From Thermothelomyces thermophilus ATCC 42464 (taxonomy: Eukaryota; Ascomycota; Sordariomycetes; Sordariales; Chaetomiaceae): 64,000 nt of DNA. The notes under the pieces are model-generated. The model did not search any database, was not told the origin of the DNA, and saw only the letters and a list, made by a program, of their open reading frames with translations. Both the position numbers and the translations under genes were made by a program. This document shows positions 58,987 through 64,000 of this stretch, piece by piece. The stretch is from assembly GCF_000226095.1 (NCBI RefSeq), contig NC_016472.1, positions 5,642,001 to 5,706,000 of the forward strand, read 5' to 3'. The first letter of the stretch is position 1; each line of letters opens with the position of its first letter.

Positions 58987-59896
58987 ATGGATCACGGCAA
59001 CCATGGCGGCAGCTCTGGCCCAGCATGCAAGATCTCGGTATGCCATTTCCCTTTCTTTTTCTACTTGCGATCCCACCATCTCAGCTTTTCATAATAATTA
59101 CTTCCTTGCCTGTAACCTTATATTCCATGTTCATCAATTAATTAATACCCCACAAAGCCAACCGACCCTGGACCTTCCCCCTCCCGACAACCCCAATTAC
59201 CACCACCACCGCTTCCCAATCGTTAACTTGTAGCGTAATTAATAAGCCACAAACCTCGTGACGCTCGAGACTGACAAAAACAAACAACAGATGCTCTGGA
59301 ACTGGTACACGGTCGACGCGTGCTTCCTGACGTCGTCGTGGCACATCACCAGCCGGGGAGCCTTCGCGGCGACCTGCATCGGAGTGGTGCTGATGGTGGT
59401 GCTGCTCGAGGCCCTGCGCCGGCTGGCCCGCGAGTACGACGAGCACATCCAGCGCGAGTTTGCCGCCCGCGTCGCCCTGATCACGGCCGGGGCCGGTATT
59501 GACGCCGGCCCGGCGACGGCGGGGACGGCGGGGACGGCGACGGCAGGTGGTGCGAACGCGGGTCAGACGGGGAGGGGCGTCGTCGAGCCGGCGCTGCTGA
59601 TGGAGGCGCCGCAGACGGTGGTGACGTTCCGGGCGTCGCCGCTGCAACAGCTGGTGCGGGCGCTGCTCCACACGGCCACCTTTGGGCTCGCCTACATCAT
59701 CATGCTGCTGGCCATGTACTATAACGGGTACGTCATCATCAGCATTCTGATCGGTGCCTTGCTGGGCAAGTTCCTGTGCGACTGGATGACCCGCGCGGTC
59801 GTGATTGGAGGCGGTGTCGCCGGCGGCGATGGCGGCGCGGGCAAGAGGACGAATGGCGGTGCCACCATCGACGAGCCTACCGTTTGCTGCGGGTGA
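58987..59896 (+). CDS. CTR-family copper transporter (Ctr3-like)
   Basis: High-affinity Cu+ importer, working as a trimer in the plasma or vacuolar membrane. Exons 58987-59037 and 59291-59896 give 218 residues. The short N-terminus MDHGNHGGSSGPACKIS lacks Met clusters but has His and one Cys. Splicing gives ACKISMLWNWYTVDACFLTS, the Ctr3-type start. TM1 is about residues 40-62 (GAFAATCIGVVLMVVLLEAL), followed by a Gly/Ala/Thr-rich loop. TM2 holds the MxxxM filter (IIMLLAMYYNGY) and TM3 the GxxxG packing motif (ILIGALLGKF). A CCG C-terminus may bind Cu. The 253-nt intron is long for this window and carries three or four TAATTA motifs. Divergent neighbour is a metalloreductase. Confidence 0.92.
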
Positions 59897-60053
59897 GACA
59901 TAATAAGGCTACACGACAAGTAATAATGTTTGATACCCCAGTATTTCAAATAATTAAACCCACATCACGTCAATCGACCCCTCCCCCCCCCCACCCACCG
60001 ACTTCTACAAAGGAGGTCCTAATTACAGACTACAGCCCCTCGCCGTGTCCAGG
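59897..60053. other. Convergent gap, CTR and 3beta-HSD-like genes
   Basis: Short 3' region of both genes, with TAATTA at 59951 and 60021. No gene. Confidence 0.6.
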
Positions 60054-61940
60054 TCAACCGCCTGTAACGGACTCCATCACCGCCGCCGCCCTGGCAATGT
60101 CGTCGGCCAGCGAGACGCTGGTCTTGTACGACCTGGGCGGCCCCTCCTTGGCGTCCCGGTGGTCCCGGTTCCACTCGACGACCTCCTGCGTCATGCCCTC
60201 GAGCGTCGTCAGCACCCCAGTGTACCCGAGCCCTCCCTGGGCGACCGGGCGGCCGGCCGCGTCGTTGGACGCCACCAGGTGGGTGCAGATGCTGAAGATG
60301 CCCGGCTGGAGGTGCTTCACGTTGCCGGGGAGCCGTGGCAGGACCCGGCGCAGGGCGGGCCACCGGGCGAGCGCGAGCGTGTACCACTCGATGGGGTACG
60401 ACAGTAGGATCATGAGCACCGGCTGGAGGGGCAGCACGCGGAACCGGGTGACGGAGAGGGTCCGCAGGAGGCGGTACAGGTCGCCATAGCGGATGGGCGG
60501 GTTCGGGTCCGTGACGACAAAGGGCCGCCCGGCCTGCGGGCGCGACTCGGACCCGGTCGCGGCGAGGATCGCTTCGAAGTCGAGGTGCGCGATGGCCACG
60601 TTGATGCCGTGGACAAAGTTCTGGACGATGTGCGAAGTCCACCTGCCGCAGGGACGACGACTGGGTCAGTGAATGACACAGGAATTCGAACATATATAGA
60701 TATATATGTCATATATTCCGGTCGAAGGATAAAAAAAAAGAAGGAGAAGGAGAAACGAGGGGCGAGGGGATTATTAGTACGTGGGATAGAGTCTCCATGC
60801 CAGGGCGCCGCCGACGGTGTTGTCGGTAGGGTTGCCGTAGACTCCGTTGGCGGGCCGGATGCACCCGGTCCGCAAGGCGGCCGAATTGGCCGCACACACG
60901 GTCCGCTCCGCCTCGGCCTTGGACGCCGGGTAGTTGGCGTAGAAGGCGGCGTGCTCGCGCAGGGGCTCGAAGAAGTCCCTCTCGTCCTGCACCTGCCAGT
61001 AGCCCCGGGGCGGGGAGGCCCGGGTCGACCACAGCCGCCAGGGCGGGACCCAGAGCTCGACGGGGCGGATGCTGATGCTGGCCGACGTGGTGGACACGAG
61101 CACGTCGGCGCCCGCCCGCCGCGCCGCCTCCACCACGTTGCGGGTGCCCCGGACGTTGACGGCCTCGCAGAAGCCCGAGAGGAGCCGGGACCGGTCCGAC
61201 GGCACGATGACGGCCGCGGTGTGGAACACGGTCAGGGGCAGGCCCGCGACCGACGGGTGCCACGGCTTCGAGAAGGCCTTCGCCGTCGCCTCGGCCGAGG
61301 AGATGTCGGTCCGGACAAAGTCGACGCGCGTCGCCGGGCCCCGGAGCATGTCGGCGCGGTCGGGCGCCCGAAAGTCGACGACGCGGATGCTCTCGGGCGG
61401 TTGGCCCCGTTCGAGAAGCTGCAGGACGATGAAGCCGCCCACGAGACCTGGTACGATACAAAATCCGAATTCAACGTGTTAGAAGCGGCGGGGGAAAGCA
61501 GTGATTAATTATTATTTCAACGAAAACTCCGAGCTTGCCCGCCGTTTGACCGCCGTTTGACCGCCGTGATGCCGCGGGCCGGCGCGCCCACCCCCGGCAT
61601 GATATAGTTGGCGTCGACTCGCAATGTAATTAGGCATCGGGCAGAGAGCACGGGAAGGGGACCCACCGGAACCGCCAGTGACGATATATCGTCTCTCGAG
61701 CTTGGGAGGGATGCGGGCGGCGTAGGATTTAGTCGTCACGGGGTGCGCCTCGAGCCTCGCGTACGTGTCTCGCAGCAGTTTGTCCGTCCATCTGGTCGGC
61801 GCCGCCTTCTTGACCTCGTCGGGCGTGCTCAGAAACAGCTGGTTGAGGCGGACCAAGTATAGAGCGACGAGGACGGCAACCGCGACGGCGATGGCCACGG
61901 CCGGGTCCGGGTCCGGTCCCGTGCCGCGCTGATCCAGCAT
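60054..61940 (-). CDS. Membrane-anchored 3beta-HSD/Erg26-like dehydrogenase
   Basis: Extended SDR of the 3beta-hydroxysteroid dehydrogenase family, which includes C-3 sterol dehydrogenase Erg26. Minus-strand exons 61667-61940, 60781-61447 and 60054-60642 give 509 residues. An N-terminal helix (AVAIAVAVAVLVALYLV, about residues 14-30) likely anchors it. Nucleotide motif YIVTGGSGLVGGFIV (GxxGxxG) is made across intron 1. DFRAPDR follows the second strand; VFHTAAVIVP and NVRGTRNVVEAARRAGAD are family-typical; catalytic STTSAS and YPASKAEAE keep Ser, Tyr and Lys. CIRPANGVYG and FVHGINVAIAHLDFEAIL follow. Introns 1 (219 nt, two TAATTA motifs) and 2 (138 nt, ATAT-rich; GTACTA donor) fit phase. An upstream in-frame ATG at 62006 is possible. 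Not necessarily the ergosterol enzyme itself. Confidence 0.85.
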
Positions 61941-63773
61941 TTTGGCAGAGACCGACCGGCCCGTGTAATTATTATGTACGGATCCGTAATTAGCAGACAA
62001 TGACAAAACAGTCTCGGTCCCGGTGGAGCTCGTTTTATTTAATTACACTGGTAGATATCGGCTTGTCAATTGATTAATTATGGGGTTGTTGGTCAAACGG
62101 CTCCTGGGATGTATTCTTTGTTGAAAAGACTTGGATGCGAGAAATCTCGGCAGACTACCTCCGTACTCTACGAAGTAATACGGACGTAACTTGACTGCGT
62201 CACTTAACAGTCCTACGGAATAGTGGGTTGCGTATTCGCGCTCGCCAACCAATGGGGTTGAGCCGGATGACTCGGATCAGTCTTTGCCCCTGGCTGTGTT
62301 GCCCAGTGTTCCTGACCCTAGACTTTTAACCATTCTATGTCGTGCCCGCCAACCACTCGTGAAGAGCGGGGAAACGTAGGGCCAAAGTAATATTCTGTAG
62401 GATAATTAGTACCCTGGTAATAGTCTTGGACTTTGCGGTACGCGGGAGAACTTGGGTACACTCAGTTCTCAGTTAAGCCGGAGAGAACATGTAATTACTC
62501 ATGAGCATATTAGGTGCATGGCGCTTCGTGCCTCGCGCGTATCATCGATTAATTAGGTTGTTTAAGGCCAAGAACCATAGGGGTGTGCAATATCCGGATG
62601 CAACGTATAACTAGGCGCAGAATGTTATACGGGCATAATTATTACCGGCAGTGAAGTCCCTTGCATACCATTAGCTCCGTTAGCTCAGGGGGCTAGCTCA
62701 AGCCTCGATGCGTAATTATATGATTATGTCAAAGAAGAGTTTGGAGGTCATATGAATCACGCGGTCCAGGGGATCAAACCGCGACTGCGCACCTGTAAGG
62801 AGGAAACACGGCGAACGTCGAAGCCCCTGAGGACCTGAGGCTCCTCCTGCCCCGAACTCCACCTTCCTCCTCGCTGGAGTGGGAACTGCCTGAGCGTCGT
62901 TAAGGCTCTCTCGAGCCTCTCCGCGCCCACTCTCCGACCTCTCTCGCAGCTCGGACCAGCCTGAAGGTTGTTCTGAGGCAGCCCGGCTTGCCCTCGCCCC
63001 GCCGGCCCTTTTCTCGCCCCTCAGACAGTGTCATGCTCGGCTCGGCAAGACACACAACCGCCCTCTCCAGCGGCTAGCACTGGCCGAAGAAGCCGTCTTG
63101 CAGAACCGCCCTGGTGCGTCTCCCCTGCACCGCGCCGAGACTAAAGAGCGAATGATTTCGGATGGTTTTGAACAAACAAACGAACCCATTAGGTAGGTAG
63201 TTTCGGTAGGAGCCTGTTGAATGCCAGGTCAACATTTCGGCTTGAGCTTGATCAGGTTGTGCAGAGCGAGGGGGGACAAATTCGGTCTTAGATTGCCATG
63301 GTTAATTACCCGTCAGAGACCGGCAATGAGTCAACCTAGGTCCCTACCTACCTTTAGGTTAGATAAGGTACCTATACATAATGTTCCGCACACCTAAAGA
63401 TTCAACACAGTCACCTTATTCTAAGTTTTTGGAATCCATGTATAGTAGTCTCGAGAGTTCCGCACTTATTGACTCGACCTTGTAGATGGCTGTCCCGGAA
63501 ACACTTCCGGGTGGCGCGCAATGGAGGTAACGCCAAGCCAAGACCTACCAGGGCGCGTCATCTTCACGCAACCTGCCATCCGATTGGATGACCTCAAACT
63601 CGAATACAACAATCTCCGAGTCATTCCAGACACCAACTAGCACTGCTAATACTGGACACCTTGCCATCTTCCAGCAAACCGACCCTGACCATCGAACTGG
63701 AGCAAGCCAGAGAGGTACCCAAGCAAGGTAGTCTTTCTCCCACACATCTCTCAGTAATTACCACTTAAATAAT
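61941..63773. other. Intergenic region near right edge
   Basis: About 1.8 kb, rich in TAATTA (61966, 61987, 62040, 62073, 62401, 62492, 62552, 62636, 62711, 63302). A tRNA-like start near 62676 does not fold. C-rich stretch at 62820-63120. A 39-codon frame from 63521 (MEVTPSQDLPGRVIFTQPAI and on to VIPDTN) has a good ATG context but no known relatives; left uncalled. Confidence 0.45.
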
Positions 63774-64000
63774 ATGTGCCACAAAGCGTCGTGCAGTACT
63801 TGCAGTAGGTGCCCCAATAAATACCAATACCTTTAACGAACCTACCTACTCACTCACCCACCTTAGACAAAGCTACATGGTTTGGCTGCGGCCAACATGT
63901 GCCCAAGGTCATGGACCGCATCCCTAAGGAGGAATGGTGCACGTGCGAGCCGCGAGTGGACAAAAACGGCCAGCAGTATCCTCCTCCCGGTTCGGCGCTC
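63774..64000 (+). CDS. Small Cys-rich protein, start only (runs off window)
   Basis: Exon 1 is 63774-63804 (MCHKASCSTC, then one base of the next codon). The intron is 63805-63866 (GTAGGT to TTAG, 62 nt). Exon 2 continues NKATWFGCGQHVPKVMDRIP, KEEWCTCEPRVDKNG and QQYPPPGSAL to the window edge, 55 codons so far, in frame throughout. Six Cys (2, 7, 10, 18, 35, 37) and His21 suggest metal binding. The layout CxxxxCxxC, GCGxHVxxVMDxIP, WCTCEP, YPP recalls short uncharacterised proteins common in ascomycete genomes; I recall the pattern but not a function. No signal peptide. A short gene like this is easily missed by annotation. Confidence 0.6.

Noticed and set aside
62670-62800. tRNA-like start (CCGTTAGCTCAGGGGG) followed by a GGGATCAAACC box
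   Set aside because: The D arm, anticodon arm and acceptor stem do not pair. The hairpin near the second box has a 12-base loop rather than a T loop, so no tRNA can be supported.
63521-63640. 39-codon frame starting MEVTPSQDLPG
   Set aside because: Good ATG context but no recognisable family and too short to support without homologues.
30599-63760. Repeat-induced point mutation as the cause of the TAATTA excess
   Set aside because: RIP makes C-to-T changes in duplicated DNA; it does not insert bases, and flanking genes keep GC-rich codons.

Overview
The window looks like nuclear DNA of a filamentous ascomycete, most likely a Sordariomycete (Chaetomiaceae-like). The evidence is short spliceosomal introns (about 53-250 nt) with GTNNGT donors and CTNAC-type branch sites, GC-rich third codon positions in coding DNA, AT-richer gaps with many homopolymer runs, and fungal-type gene families (protoglobin, GH71, DUF3712, S28 protease, cytochrome b2). 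Genus cannot be decided from the sequence alone. Splice coordinates below were worked out by hand from frame, phase and family conservation.

The left part (about 1.7-30.1 kb) is dominated by housekeeping genes: a small disordered protein, an F-box/LRR protein, the Fe-S co-chaperone Jac1, COP9 signalosome subunit 4, an SGNH/GDSL hydrolase, L-lactate dehydrogenase (cytochrome b2), a DUF3712 membrane protein, an HCNGP/SAP30BP-type regulator divergent from proteasome beta-7 (PRE4), GFA1 (first step of hexosamine and chitin synthesis) and the 26S ATPase RPT4. Four of these (F-box, CSN4, PRE4, RPT4) belong to the ubiquitin-proteasome system.

The right part (about 30.5-64 kb) has mostly accessory genes: a decayed metallo-beta-lactamase-fold gene, a protoglobin, an SDR-like protein without its catalytic residues, glutamine synthetase (the one clear housekeeping gene), an NAD-epimerase, a GH71 alpha-1,3-glucanase, a decayed SDR gene, a kinase-like protein, a secreted DUF7907-like protein, a secreted S28 peptidase, a metalloreductase divergent from a CTR copper transporter, a membrane-anchored 3beta-HSD-like enzyme, and the start of a tiny Cys-rich protein at the right edge. 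The metalloreductase and copper transporter probably form a reduce-and-import pair.

The most unusual signal is regional. The palindrome TAATTA occurs about 60 times between 30.6 and 63.8 kb but only about twice in the first 30.5 kb. At one exon boundary (46730) removing four bases from it restores the expected reading frame, so these motifs may be small insertions, perhaps transposon excision footprints. No tRNA, rRNA, CRISPR array or intact transposon was recognised.
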